DNA of 64,000 bases, taken from the NCBI GenBank assembly GCA_963678675.1, contig OY783194.1:13087635-13151634 (forward strand), in the 5' to 3' direction. The DNA comes from Xiphydria camelus. Taxonomy: Eukaryota; Arthropoda; Insecta; Hymenoptera; Xiphydriidae. The notes beneath the pieces were generated by a model. The model was given only the letters and a program-made list of their open reading frames with translations, did not search any database and was not told where the DNA came from. Of the stretch, positions 43,899 to 54,060 are shown piece after piece. Numbering within the stretch: the stretch's first letter is position 1; every line of letters starts with the position of its first letter. The position numbers and the translations under genes are program-made.

Positions 43899-44068
43899 GA
43901 GTACACGCCAATTGGTATGTTCCGCATTGCCGAAGAATTCTACCTATCGCTGAATTTGAGTGCTATGCCTCCTGAATTTTGGGCCGGAAGCATATTCACT
44001 GATCCTAGGGATCGACAACTTATTTGTCAAGCTTCAGCATGGGACTTCTGCAATCGATTGGACTACAG
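43899..44068 (+). CDS. ACE-like M2 metallopeptidase, second exon
   Basis: Exon of 170 nt between ACCGATAG and GTAATAC, beginning in phase 0 and ending two bases into an Arg codon. It reads [33 protein letters not shown] and [17 protein letters not shown]. These are the ACE segments M-MF-(l)AEEFF, (M)PP-FW and the V/ICHASAWDF-N block that precedes the zinc-site exon. Together with 997-1094 it forms a continuous stretch of the family. Oddity: the His normally found in CHASAWDF (His353 in human testis ACE, a substrate-contacting residue) is Gln here (CQASAWDF). No stop or frameshift. The next exon (HHEMGH) is not in the remaining 20 kb. Confidence 0.9.
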
Positions 44069-44155
44069 GTAATACAAATTAATGATGTCTATTAATTTTT
44101 GTTTCACTTTACAGAGTAGATTAGCTAAAGTTTTCCTATCATTAAGTATAATATA

Positions 44156-44630
44156 CTAGGGGGCTCCGCCCCCTACTCGCTTCGCTCGTCAACCCCCGGG
44201 GGGCTATCGCGGCGCTCCACCAAGCTGTTGCAGCAGCATCACGTCATTGCTGTCTTCTCCATTCAATGCTTCGTCGTCGTCGTCCTCATCGTCGTCGTCG
44301 TCATCCTCGTCGTCCTCGTCGTCCTCGTCCTCGTTTTCACGCACAGCGCAACTTTTCACTATTTGGTGTGTGAAAGATGATTTCACATGCGTCGAGGACG
44401 CCCATGAAACCGAGTATTCGATACTGAGTGACAAAAACTATTTTCCGTCACTCAGTGCGTAAAACTCGTTTTCACGGGCGTCCTCAACCCCGTCAACCTC
44501 GTATTTGACACTTAGTGATAAAAAAAAGAATTCGTTATAAGGGCGTTTCGCGTCGTTGTAACTCGTATGGTGCGTGGAAAACTTCACACTCGCGTTAAAA
44601 CCGGCGCTTCACGCCCTTATAACGAAAATA
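44156..44630 (-). mobile_element. Helitron-family copy, inverted (partial)
   Basis: The 3' terminus (complement of CTAG plus GC hairpin GGGGGC-TCC-GCCCCC) lies at 44156. It is followed by CTACTCGCTTCGCTCGTCAA, as in the other copies. GAC/GTC trinucleotide runs (44262-44332) encode artefactual acidic repeats. The left arm faces the + copy at 44631-45513, so the pair presents inverted ~55-bp hairpin ends. The 5' end of this copy is not definable. Confidence 0.55.
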
Positions 44631-45513
44631 TCTCTCTATTATATAAAATAGTTTTTGTCACTCAGTATCAAATACTCGGTTTCATGGGCGTCCTCGATGC
44701 ATGTGAAATCATCTTTCACACACCAATTCGTGAAAAGTTGCGTAGTGCGTGAAATAACCTGCGCAGTGCGTGAAATCGTCAACCTCGTATTTGACACTTA
44801 AAATTAGTGACAAAAAATAGAATTCGTTATTCGGTTGTTTCGCGCCGTTTTAACGAGTGTGATTGCCGTACTCGCTTCGCTCGTACGGCAAACTTCACAC
44901 TCGTTAAAAACGGCGCTTCACGCCCTCATAACGAAAATAACTATTTCGAATAAATGAGTCGCCAAAAACTCCGGCGACTTCGAACCAGATGCGCGAAGCA
45001 CGGACGGTTGTTGGAGGAAGAGGAGGAGGAGGACGAGGACGGGGACGACGATGACGAGGACGATGACGACGGGGACGATGATGACGAGGACGGCGATGAC
45101 GAGGACCACGATGACGAGGACGACGACGAGAAAGAGGACGAGGACGGCGATGACGAGGACGAGGACGACGACGAGGAGGAGGACGACGACGAGGACGGCG
45201 ACGACGAGGACGAGGACGGGGAGCGCGACGACGATGACGGCGAGGACGCCGACGATTAGAACAACGACGACGAGGACGGCGAGGACGAGGACGGTGACGA
45301 CGAGGACGGCGACGACGAGAACGGGGAGGACGAGGACAGCGTGGACGAGAACGGCGACGACGAGGACGGCGAGGACGAGGACGGCGACGACGGGGACGGC
45401 GACGACGACGTGATGCTGCTGCAAAGGCTTGGGGAAGCGCCGCGGTAGCGGCGCAGGGGCGATAGCCCCCCGGGGGTTGACGAGCGAAGCGATTAGGGGG
45501 CGGAGCCCCCTAG
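44631..45513 (+). mobile_element. Non-autonomous Helitron with acidic-repeat tract
   Basis: The 5' end TCTCTCTATTATATAAAATA after host A; the 3' end GGGGGCGGAGCCCCCTAG before host T. The middle has a hairpin (TAACGAGTGTGA...TCACACTCGTTA around CTCGCTTCGCTCG) at about 44855-44915. A 390-bp GAC/GAG/GAT repeat (45020-45410) gives an Asp/Glu-rich frame at 44954-45259, probably a microsatellite by-product. Confidence 0.65.
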
Positions 45514-45629
45514 TCTATTATATAATAGAGACACAGTAGCTGTCAAAAAAATGTACCACCTAGTGAAAAATTACGTTCAAGCGTATTTCAGAAAAATGAA
45601 TGGTGTTGCGATATACATTTAGTATAAAC

Positions 45630-45875
45630 GTCAGTGGCAGTTTTCTTTGGATCGTCCTTTACAATGCGCACTAATCGACGGTCATCATGACAGGTACAAT
45701 ACGTGGAGGACCACTTCCCAACTTTCTATCCACGGAATCGATGGCTTAAAATTTGCTAAATAGGCGACTGACCATCGCATTGCTGACGTTGAACTCCGCA
45801 GCAACGTCACGATTGCTGCGGCCAGCTAACTTTATGTTCACGATCGCCCGACGTTCCTCAACGGTTACTTACTTT
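45630..45875 (-). pseudogene. Tc1-like transposase N-terminal (HTH) relic
   Basis: Minus strand reads VEERRAIVNIKLAGRSNRDV, AAEFNVSNAMVSRLFSKF, then after a stop VDRKLGSGPPRIV and, in another frame, DRRLVRIVKDDPKKTATDV. This is the bipartite HTH with the GRPR-like hook of Tc1 transposases. The catalytic domain is missing. Confidence 0.75.
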
Positions 45876-46944
45876 ACATCACTAAAAGCACGATGAAGTA
45901 TGACAAGGAATAAACATTAAGTACAAGTATTGACTGAAATACAGGTGGAACGTTTTTTTTGCTGCTTTAAAATTAACGTGTGTGGCAAATATTCACCATA
46001 GACTTAAACACAAAACAAGAAATCCTAAAAATAGAATATGGAAAACTAGGGGGCATCCGCCCCCTGCTCGCTTCGCTCGCCAACCCTCAAGTTTGTAGGG
46101 GACGGCCGACGGTCAACGGACTTATCTCGCGACGCTTCACGTCGCTCAAATTCGACAAAACGCCGGCCAAATAGACTAAGAGCTAGTGACATTTTTCAGT
46201 AATTATTTAGTTAAGGCCCATTTTTTTGAGAGAATGTTGTGGAGGGCATGTCTAAGTGCCATCGGTAAGGATTAACCCTGATATCGGTGTGGGAGGCAGG
46301 CGGAACGCCCCCAACTTGTAAAAAAAGTGCACAAAATTATTATTTAGTTAAGGCTGCATCTTTTTTTAGTATTCATCTGGTAGTCCACAATTGAGGGGAT
46401 GAGAAGCCAAGGGAGGGGTCTAAGTAGAAAAACAAGTTTTCCGAGATAATCTACATTAAAGTATTTTTGTTCTTTAAAAATACCTGCAATTCCTTTGCCT
46501 CAAGTGTATAAGCTCTATGAATTATTCATACATCATACTGCGATTTCATGTCGTTCGCCGCAGAATAATATAGATAATGATTTTGTTTATTTTTTTGGAA
46601 TCTTTTTAGAAATAATAGTCATTTATTTTCCCTGGAGTTAATATTTTAACGCTCATTCAATATTGATAAGGAACTTCAATATATCAATCAAACATCAGTT
46701 TTATGTTAGGAGACTCAAAATTGTATTTGTGATGTCAGATATTTTAACAATTTTTTAAACGAATGAATGACATAGTTTTTTAAGGATACCCTTTTGACAT
46801 TTGACCGACGATATAGTGTTTTATATAGATATAACGAGGTGCGTGAAGTGAAAGAATATTTTTAACATACATTTTTTTGACTTACAAATATATGGTAGGG
46901 GTACTTCATATAAAGACATTTTTAATACCATCAGTTGTTCGATC

Positions 46945-47240
46945 ATCTAGTCATCTTCTATGTCCAACGAATCAGAATCGTCACCTTTGTCAGCTGAATC
47001 CAGATCAATAGATGCTCGGGAGCCTACGTCTATAAATTTAAACAAATTGATTAGAAAAATGTAATATTTGTTGCTTATATTTACTGTTAAATCTGCATAC
47101 TTGATTCAATGTCACTGTTACAATCATTATTGCTTTTGTTGAAATCTTCAACATGTACATCTCCAACAAATTCAGGCAATTGATCTCCTTGAAACCAGAC
47201 GAATTCCTATTTGCCGTCGTTGATACACCAGCCATGGTTT
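46945..47240 (-). pseudogene. Spliced C-terminal fragment, acidic tail
   Basis: Minus strand reads EFVWFQGDQLPEFVGDV, then DFNKSNNDCNSDIES. A plausible intron (GTATGC...TTTATAG, ~70 nt) follows, and then SRASIDLDSADKGDDSDS to a stop at about 46945. The WF-GDQLP plus acidic tail is the type of C-terminus I associate with invertebrate transposon proteins carrying the domain at 47325. An upstream in-frame stop suggests a relic. Confidence 0.35.
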
Positions 47241-47324
47241 TCTGGAGATTTGTCCCTTGGTTGCTGCAAATTTGCATTTAGCCAGATACTGGCAATTGCC
47301 AACACCCATCTCCATTCATATTGA

Positions 47325-47650
47325 TCATCCTTCCAATATTCTGATTCGATGTTCAGACACAGATGTCTTGGTCATTTTATTGGGCAATATGGTGCACCTT
47401 AATTAGTCACATAAAATATGGATGGTGATGGGTGTTGGCAGTTCACAGCAATACCTCGACGTGACAAATTGTACGAAAAGTTAGGAACAACATTATCAAG
47501 AGCTCTGCCTGGCTTCCACGCCCTTACATGATGTGATTATAACCATTCATTTTTCCGTAAAGGAAAAAATAAACAATGGATGTTTAAATCGTTCCGCCAG
47601 GTAGTTAATGCCGATATTTCGTTCCGCTTGAACCAGTTGCCCCAATAACA
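47325..47650 (+). pseudogene. Fragment of TE-associated 'HALTGCDYN' domain protein
   Basis: Reads HIDHPSNILIRCSDTDVLVI then LLGNM, a decayed middle, and after a frameshift LGTTLSRALPGFHALT-stop-CDYNHSFFRKGKN. The DTDVL-LL ... HALTGCD-(T/N)-S-F-GKGK pattern occurs in many uncharacterised invertebrate proteins linked to mobile elements and may be a PIN/FEN-like nuclease fold (from memory of the pattern, unverified). One frameshift and one TGA make it dead. Confidence 0.5.
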
Positions 47651-48342
47651 TATTAATAATTGAGGCTTAACTAAATAATAAAAATTTTATTGTTGACACG
47701 ACGCGTTTGGGATAATCCGCCACCCTTTTAATACCGGCCAATCGATCCGCCAATATTATATTCTTCATTGTGACTACCAGATGAGTACTAAAAAAAATTG
47801 CAGCCTTAACTAAATAATAATTTTGTGCACTTTTTTTTACAAGTTGGGGGCGTTGCGCCTGCCTCCCGTACCGCTATCAGGGTTAATCCTCACGGATGGC
47901 ACTTAGACATGCCCACACACAACATTCTCTCAAAAAATAAGCCTTAAGTAAATAATCACTGAAAAATGTCACTAGCTCTTAGTCTAAAACGGGTAGACGG
48001 GCCTAGCTACTCGACTGGCTTTCAACGCACCGATCGACGATCGATGGCATACTGCATCCCATTGGCGGCCGACGCGTGGTGGGGAGACGTGATTGGTGAG
48101 AGGACGCCCCGTAGGAGATTGGTGGAGCGATGCGTCAGTGGGCGATTAGCGGGGGAGGAGGTTTCGGGTCGGTCGGTCGGTCGGTCGTCGATCCGAAAAA
48201 CTATTTTATAGAATAGAGAGATACTCATAAAAAGAGTTAAACAAAATCCCAAAACAGGCATTATTAAAACACTATTCATTTTTCTAAAATACACCCGAAC
48301 ATAATTTTTCACTAGTTGGTACGTTTTTTTGACCGCTACTGT

Positions 48343-49557
48343 ATGTAAAACATAAGATGTACTTTATATTGATAATAGGGCTAAATCAGCTAATCTACAT
48401 TTATTGTAGGTATAATATATGTAAATGGATACGTGAAATATACGTATACAATAATCAAACAAGCACAAAATATTTCAATAATATTACAACAATATTGCTT
48501 TATTACATTTACAGGTGCAATATTGCAGAAAGATTGCTGTTACATTATAGTGGCAACAGTGCATATCTAGTATTTCAGCAATAGTTCGCAATATTTAAAA
48601 TGCAATATTGCACAAATAATATTCCAGATAAGTTACTGCGATAATAAAAATGAAAATTTTCAAGTACCTTTCTTATAACCGAATATAACTCGTAAATGAA
48701 TATAATTTATATGAATAAAATGTAAATTCACCGCTAATCAAACAGAGCCACATGATACAGCAACTTTCGTCATGGTAGAAAAACATTAATTTTCGCAATT
48801 ATGATGTTAATTATCATTGATAATGTTATTAAATTTTTCAAACGATATGTGTGATGAGTATTTGTTCAAACATATTGATAAGATCACCAACTGTGTAGCT
48901 TAAACCCTCGTTTTGTAATAGAGCTAACATGTTATATTACAGTAGTCATCAGGGAAAAGTCTAGCTTTATATGCAGAGAATCCCGCGATCGCGCCCTGAA
49001 ATAGTCAGAAAATTTTCAATCGTCGAATAAGCCCGATATTAACTGATAGAAGTGTTAGTAAGAACTCAAGCACACTAAGCATTACATATACAAAAGAAAG
49101 TTATTTATTATACTTTTTATGTGGACGCGGAGATATTGCAATGCAATATTAATGCAATGTTGCAGGAATATTGTTGAAACATTGCGAAATAATGCTGAAA
49201 TATTGCTATTCTCTCAGAGCGATATTCCTGCAATATTTATGTAAGCTTGTTGTGCTGTATGGGTACACATGTCCGACATAATGTACATACGTAAAAATTG
49301 TACTAATCGAATTAACCCTCTCATGCATGGTGTCCTCACATGAGGACAGTTGTATAATTTCACATTTTTAAACAGCTATCTATTTATATTTAATTCTAAG
49401 TGCACGACGTTATTATATGGGATATTTGAATTACTTACTGAAGCACGAGATGTCATGTATAAATAACGAAACATTGTAATATTTAGTTACAATATATTTT
49501 GGACAACAAATATCAGTGTCCTCAGTTTGTGTGTCGTAAAAAAATGTACGCGTGGTA
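48343..49557. repeat. AT-rich region with ATTGC-AATATTGC motifs
   Basis: Repeated (A)ATATTGCA/TGCAATATT motifs at 48480-48625 and 49130-49250, also seen at 31690-31790; perhaps ends of a degenerate element. No gene. Confidence 0.4.
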
Positions 49558-49784
49558 GGGTTAAGGACCCGTTGCAGCAATTGTTGGGATCAAGTTATAA
49601 CATTATCGTTATATCTTTAATTATGTGTATTTTCATGCACATAAATGAATTGTAATCTAATGTTTATTACTATTTATATAGGGCGATGTGAAGCGATATT
49701 GGCCGAAATCGTTTAAAAATTTATAATTTACTTACGAAATATGGATCAACGGTAATGATGCCTTGACAGCTACGGAAACTTTAA

Positions 49785-51616
49785 CCCGTAGTGGTCACAC
49801 CTCCTAAAAATAACGTAATGGTCACACAGGGTCCAATGGAACCCACGCAGAAAAACAGTTGCCATTTGCGTTCTTTTTAATGTATCGACTCAAACCTAGA
49901 ACTGGAATTTAGTTTAAGACTTCCTCTTTATAATCCAATAATTCTGCCCTTCTCTTTTAAATTTGTTTATATTGAAAAAACACGAGAACGAAATTTGTCG
50001 AGAAATTTGACTTTTTTCACAAAAGTATTCATCAAAATTTCAATTTTTGAGTTAGAGCAAAAAACTTCCTGCGTTTTACTCTCAAAATAGTATACTTTTA
50101 AGAAAAAAACAGTATTATAACGAGCTTTGTGTGAGAAAAGTATATTTATTTTACAATTTGAAGATATCAATTTTCATGAAACTCGTAAAATCAAATACCA
50201 CATGTCGCACGGAAAACTGTCGCCGTCTGAATTTGAACTCGGCACTGCTTGGACGATGCTCGATTGATTTATTAAGAAATTCAGAAGGCCCCCACCTGAT
50301 CGGTTTTCCGTGTGACATATGGTAGATCGATTTTGAACGTGTAAAATAAAGTGAAAAACTGTTTTTATGAGAAAAAATGTATATTTTATTAACCTTTTAG
50401 ATACTGACTTGCTGACGAAAGCGCCGTAAATAGAAGGTTAATAATTACATTAAGAAAAGTAAGACAAATTTATAGGAATCGAAAAACTACTCTTGCCCAG
50501 CGCAATCAGCGCATAAATTCGTCCGATTGTGGCAAAAAAGAAAAAAATGACAGTACGTGCACTAATACTTACGCTGTCAAGCACATTTTAATGAAGAAAA
50601 CAAATTTTTTTGAGCACACGTTTTTTTCGATTTTGCCACACTAGGGTAGCCGGTGCCTGTACCGCCCAGAGTACCATTCCGCCCACCTCCGTTTCTCGCT
50701 ATTTTTGCTTAACATGAATGATTTGATGCTTTCTTCGTAAATTATTATACTCCAATATTGATTTTATAAAGTCATTGTTGACTGTTAATTAATTTTAATT
50801 GAGTAAAATATGCAACCAAAATTTCCCCCTCTTAACATCAAAAATTTGAGACTCCTAACTGAAGCTTTTTCATATACTTTTTTTATTATAAATTTACTAC
50901 CAAGATTGAATTACAAACAATTAGAGTTTTAAGAATAGCTTCGAATTTTGGTAGATTTTTTATTCAGTTATAAATAATATTAAAGACACTTTTATTAACG
51001 GTACGTCCATGTGTCCTGAACCGCCCGGTAGAAGTTGCCAGTACCGACCAGTCTCTTACCGACATAACCTGTTTGTAGCGCGCTTACCGACATAACCTCT
51101 TTGTAGCGCGGAGAGTGGGCACATGCTGACTGTACGGCGAGCACGGACCCTATCCAAACTCTGAGCAGTCTAAGCCGCTCGGTGGGTGGTACAGCCAGCA
51201 CTGGAGCCTAGATCGCTCACCTGCATCGATTAATATATTTTCCATCTTTCGAATGTTTTTTGTACTAATTTTAAGTAATAAATGGAGAAATCGTGAAGAC
51301 AAAACTCTAAGATATGTCGACAAAATGATTTTTCCTGCCTTAAAGTCACTGAAATTTTAACAGTCATTTTTGTCTTAGGTGGGCGGTATTCCCCCCGCCC
51401 GCGCCTCCCCTATAGTCACACTGGGTCTGCTGGACCCGAGAAAGAAAAACATCCGTATAAATCGTTGTTTACAAACGTAATGACGTCACGCTGAATTTCA
51501 GAAACCCTTTAAACTTATTGAAGTACCTTCAAACAACCACTGGTGGCGTCATAAGTTCCATTCTAAGCCGTCTTTTCGAAGGTACGTAGACGCAAAGTTA
51601 GCCTGACCACTACGAA
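49785..51616. mobile_element. Possible non-autonomous piggyBac-like element
   Basis: TTAA flanks both sides (49781-49784 and 51617-51620). Imperfect ends are CCCGTAGTGGTCACAC and TGACCACTACGAA. Subterminal palindromes GGGTCCAATGGAACCC and GGGTCTGCTGGACCC mimic the layout of the intact piggyBac at 28263. A TIR-like pair (GGGTAGCCGGTGCCTGTACC at 50644; complement-like near 51405) marks another nested MITE. No transposase. Confidence 0.45.
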
Positions 51617-51780
51617 TTAACGAAAAACTCAAACCTTAATGCTTAAATCTGGATGACTGCGTTAGACAGAAATGGACGCCCAGTAAGCACGCGATGTTTA
51701 TTGGTTGACATTATATTATTAATCAATGAGGATCGAAGCCCTACTGCGCAATCAAATGCGAGCATTTTTTTCAGTGCATA

Positions 51781-52379
51781 ACACAGGTTTACAAAAAAAA
51801 AAGTCCGGACTATTTGACCGGACCATGGTATTCCGAGGTATTTTTGCATCCTGAATCCGATCTCGAGGTCATCTGAGCCCCATCACGTCAGGAAAACGAG
51901 ATTTCAAGATCATTTAGAAGTTAAAATGACCATTTTTTGGAACTGGACCCGGGACAATTTCTCAAGCGACCTGTTGAGTTGGAGGGTAGCTGTTTAGGTC
52001 TTGAATACCTTCCAAACATTGGAATGGAGTCCTAAATCTCGACCGGGACTATCACAGAACCACACCAGTGGATAAAATGTTGCCATGATCGTTGTATCTC
52101 GCGGATTACGATCTCCCTGTCAAGGCATCCAATTCCGGCGATCCGTTCACTGTGACATATTGACAGTGGACCCAGCACTGACCCTAATGGCCTTAGAACC
52201 TTGGAGTCATGCTCTGGGTGCTGCTCAGGGCAGTCCCATTTCCTTATTTATTTATTTCGAAATCTCGTTTTTCTGACGTGATGTGGCTCAGATGACCTCG
52301 GGATCAGATTCAGGACGCAAAAATACCTCGGAATACCATGGTCCGGTCAAATAGTCCGGACTTTTTTGTAAACCTGTGT
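51781..52379. mobile_element. 600-bp foldback MITE
   Basis: Arms of ~125 bp start ACACAGGTTTACAAAAAA and share AGTCCGGACTATTTGACCGG and ATACC(T/A)CGGAATACCATGG. Noncoding. Confidence 0.8.
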
Positions 52380-52905
52380 AATCATTTAGTTTGACATTGC
52401 TTAGATTCCTGTTGGGACGTATATTTACGTAGCACACAGTTTTCGCGCTCCTTCGTAGAAGACGCCAAACCTTTTGAAATAAATTTTGAGAGATTGTGTC
52501 AAGCATCATAACGATCGGAAAGAAGCCCAAATTCGCTGGAACTGTCCAAAAAATGCAAGGTTCATGAAAGTTACAGTAGCTCTCAAGGTATTATCATCGT
52601 TGATCCATATTTTGTAAGTAAATCATAAAATCTTAGGCGATTTTGACCAATACCGTTTTGTATCGCCTTGTAACTAGTCATGAACATTAGATTAAAATTC
52701 ACCTATATGCTTAAAAATACGCACAATGAAAGATATAACGAAAATGCTGTAACCTGATCCCAACAATTTCAGTAGAGGGTCCATAAGCTGTTGAAAAATT
52801 ATTTTAAAAAAGTTTCAGAGTAATTAGTAACACTTGGTAATGATGTAGTATTAAAATATTTACAAAATAATAGTAACAGTTGTTATATGACTTTTCATAT
52901 CATAG

Positions 52906-52977
52906 TTGGCTAGCGGGGATTCGAACCCGGGTCTCAACGTAGGGGACTGAAGCCTCGACCACGGAGCTATCCATACG
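52906..52977 (-). repeat. tRNA-like sequence (SINE head or tRNA pseudogene)
   Basis: On the minus strand, TAGCTCCGTGGTCGAGGC (A-box-like) is followed ~30 nt later by GGTTCGAATCC (perfect B box). The T-stem pairs imperfectly and the acceptor ends do not pair, so it is unlikely to be a functional tRNA. A Pol III-derived SINE head or tRNA pseudogene fits better. Confidence 0.5.
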
Positions 52978-53024
52978 TTGCACAGTGGGACGAAATCTCG
53001 AAAAGTTGGCCAAAAGTCGAAAAC

Positions 53025-54060
53025 GTGTATAATCGAGGTGAAATTGAGTACTCGGGGGTTTTTGGGGTCGCTGATTACGAATACAAAGTCAAAATTTCGA
53101 AAAACAATATGTCGGATCCAATATGGCGGAAAGGTTCCTCAAAAATTGATCGAATCTGGGTGAAATTGAGTACTCGGTGGTTTTTGGGGTCGCTAATTAC
53201 GAATCCAAGGTTAAAATTTCGAAAAACAATATGGTGGATCCAAAAAGTCTGCAACACATGGGTAACTTTTGGTTTTTCATTTCGCAACAAAAATTATTTT
53301 AGATGAAGGTTTGTGCTTAACCCAAATACTCCCGAAACATTTTTTTTGTTTTGAAAAAGTATACTTTTATATCTCGATACGAGTAGATTAACTATTTGAC
53401 AAATGGACATTTCTTATACGTCCTTTTAAAAGGACGGTGGTACTATTTGGGCAAACTAATTTTACACATCTTAAATTTGAAGTAAAATATACAGGGTGGA
53501 CAGGAAATTCAAAAAATAGTAGTATTATTCTAAAACTACACATTTTTGAAATTGGCTTTTCTGTAGGTAGGCATAGGTCGTATGAAAGAGCAGAAAAATG
53601 GAGGCAAAAAAGGCTAATAGCATTATGCCGCACAAAGTACTGGTGTACTGTATATTGAGTTTAAAATTTGAAACTTTTTTTTCGATTTTTAGCAATTAAT
53701 TAAGTACATGTTTAGTACTCTTCCTCAGAGGAAGAATAGTCAGCTGCGCATTGGATCCGTCATTTCTCCCCTTTACAAAGCTGACTTATTAACCCTTCAC
53801 GACTCGCTATATAAGCGCGGCGCACAGCGGGGCCAAATCCAAAAAGCCTGGCCAAAATTCAAAAAGTGGATATATTGATCTGAAATTTGTTCCTCGGGGG
53901 TTTTGGGGGTCGCTAATCACGAATCCGTAATCAGATTTAAAGAATTCCACAATGAAAACTCAGTATGGTCTATAAGCAATTTTAAAATCAGTATAAATAT
54001 TCAAGACAGCAAAATAAATGAGAAAATTCAGTATCACATAAATGGAAAGGAATTTATTTA
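53025..54060. repeat. ~125-bp direct repeats and unassigned intron DNA
   Basis: Two adjacent units (about 53030-53155 and 53156-53270) share GTGAAATTGAGTACTCGG, TTTTTGGGGTCGCT and AAAATTTCGAAAAACAATAT. A diverged relative lies at about 53850-53940. The rest is AT-rich without recognised features. Confidence 0.6.

Larger units (their letters stand above)
46172..47986. mobile_element. 1.8-kb element with ~235-bp TIRs
   Basis: The ends read TAGACTAAGAGCTAGTGACA and complement. Flanked by AAA on both sides; compared with other Helitron copies (CCGGCCAAACGGG) this fits a 3-bp AAA duplication. The interior carries fragments of a protein found in invertebrate transposons (47325-47650, and 46945-47240 on the other strand). 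Confidence 0.75.
46046..48221 (-). mobile_element. Non-autonomous Helitron, copy C (carries nested element)
   Basis: The 3' end (CTAG complement with GGGGGCATCCGCCCCC hairpin) is at 46046. The 5' end (complement of TCTCTCTATTCTATAAAATA) is at 48221, with A|T flanks. It inserted in the Tc1 element and itself received the 1.8-kb TIR element at 46172-47986. Confidence 0.7.
45533..48342 (-). mobile_element. Tc1-like element disrupted by a Helitron
   Basis: The ~75-bp TIRs are ACAGTAGC(T/G)GTCAAAAAAA then TACCA-CTAGTGAAAAATTA, found at 45533 and inverted at 48342. Without the Helitron (46046-48221) the element is ~640 bp and contains only a transposase N-terminus (45630-45875). It is therefore an internally deleted Tc1 copy. 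Confidence 0.75.
49558..52795. mobile_element. 3.2-kb element with ~230-bp TIRs, multiply interrupted
   Basis: Inverted arms (49558-49780 and 52560-52795) begin GGACCCGTTGCAGCAATTGT and share ATATGGATCAACG-TAATGAT. The interior contains a TTAA-flanked piggyBac-like segment (49785-51616) and a foldback (51781-52379). No transposase recognised. Confidence 0.65.

Noticed and set aside
44918..45424. 168-aa Val/Leu-rich minus-strand frame, and Thr/Arg and Asp/Glu frames on plus
   Set aside because: All are translations of one GAC/GAG triplet repeat in different frames.
52906..52977. A functional tRNA gene
   Set aside because: Acceptor stem does not pair and the T-stem has a mismatch.
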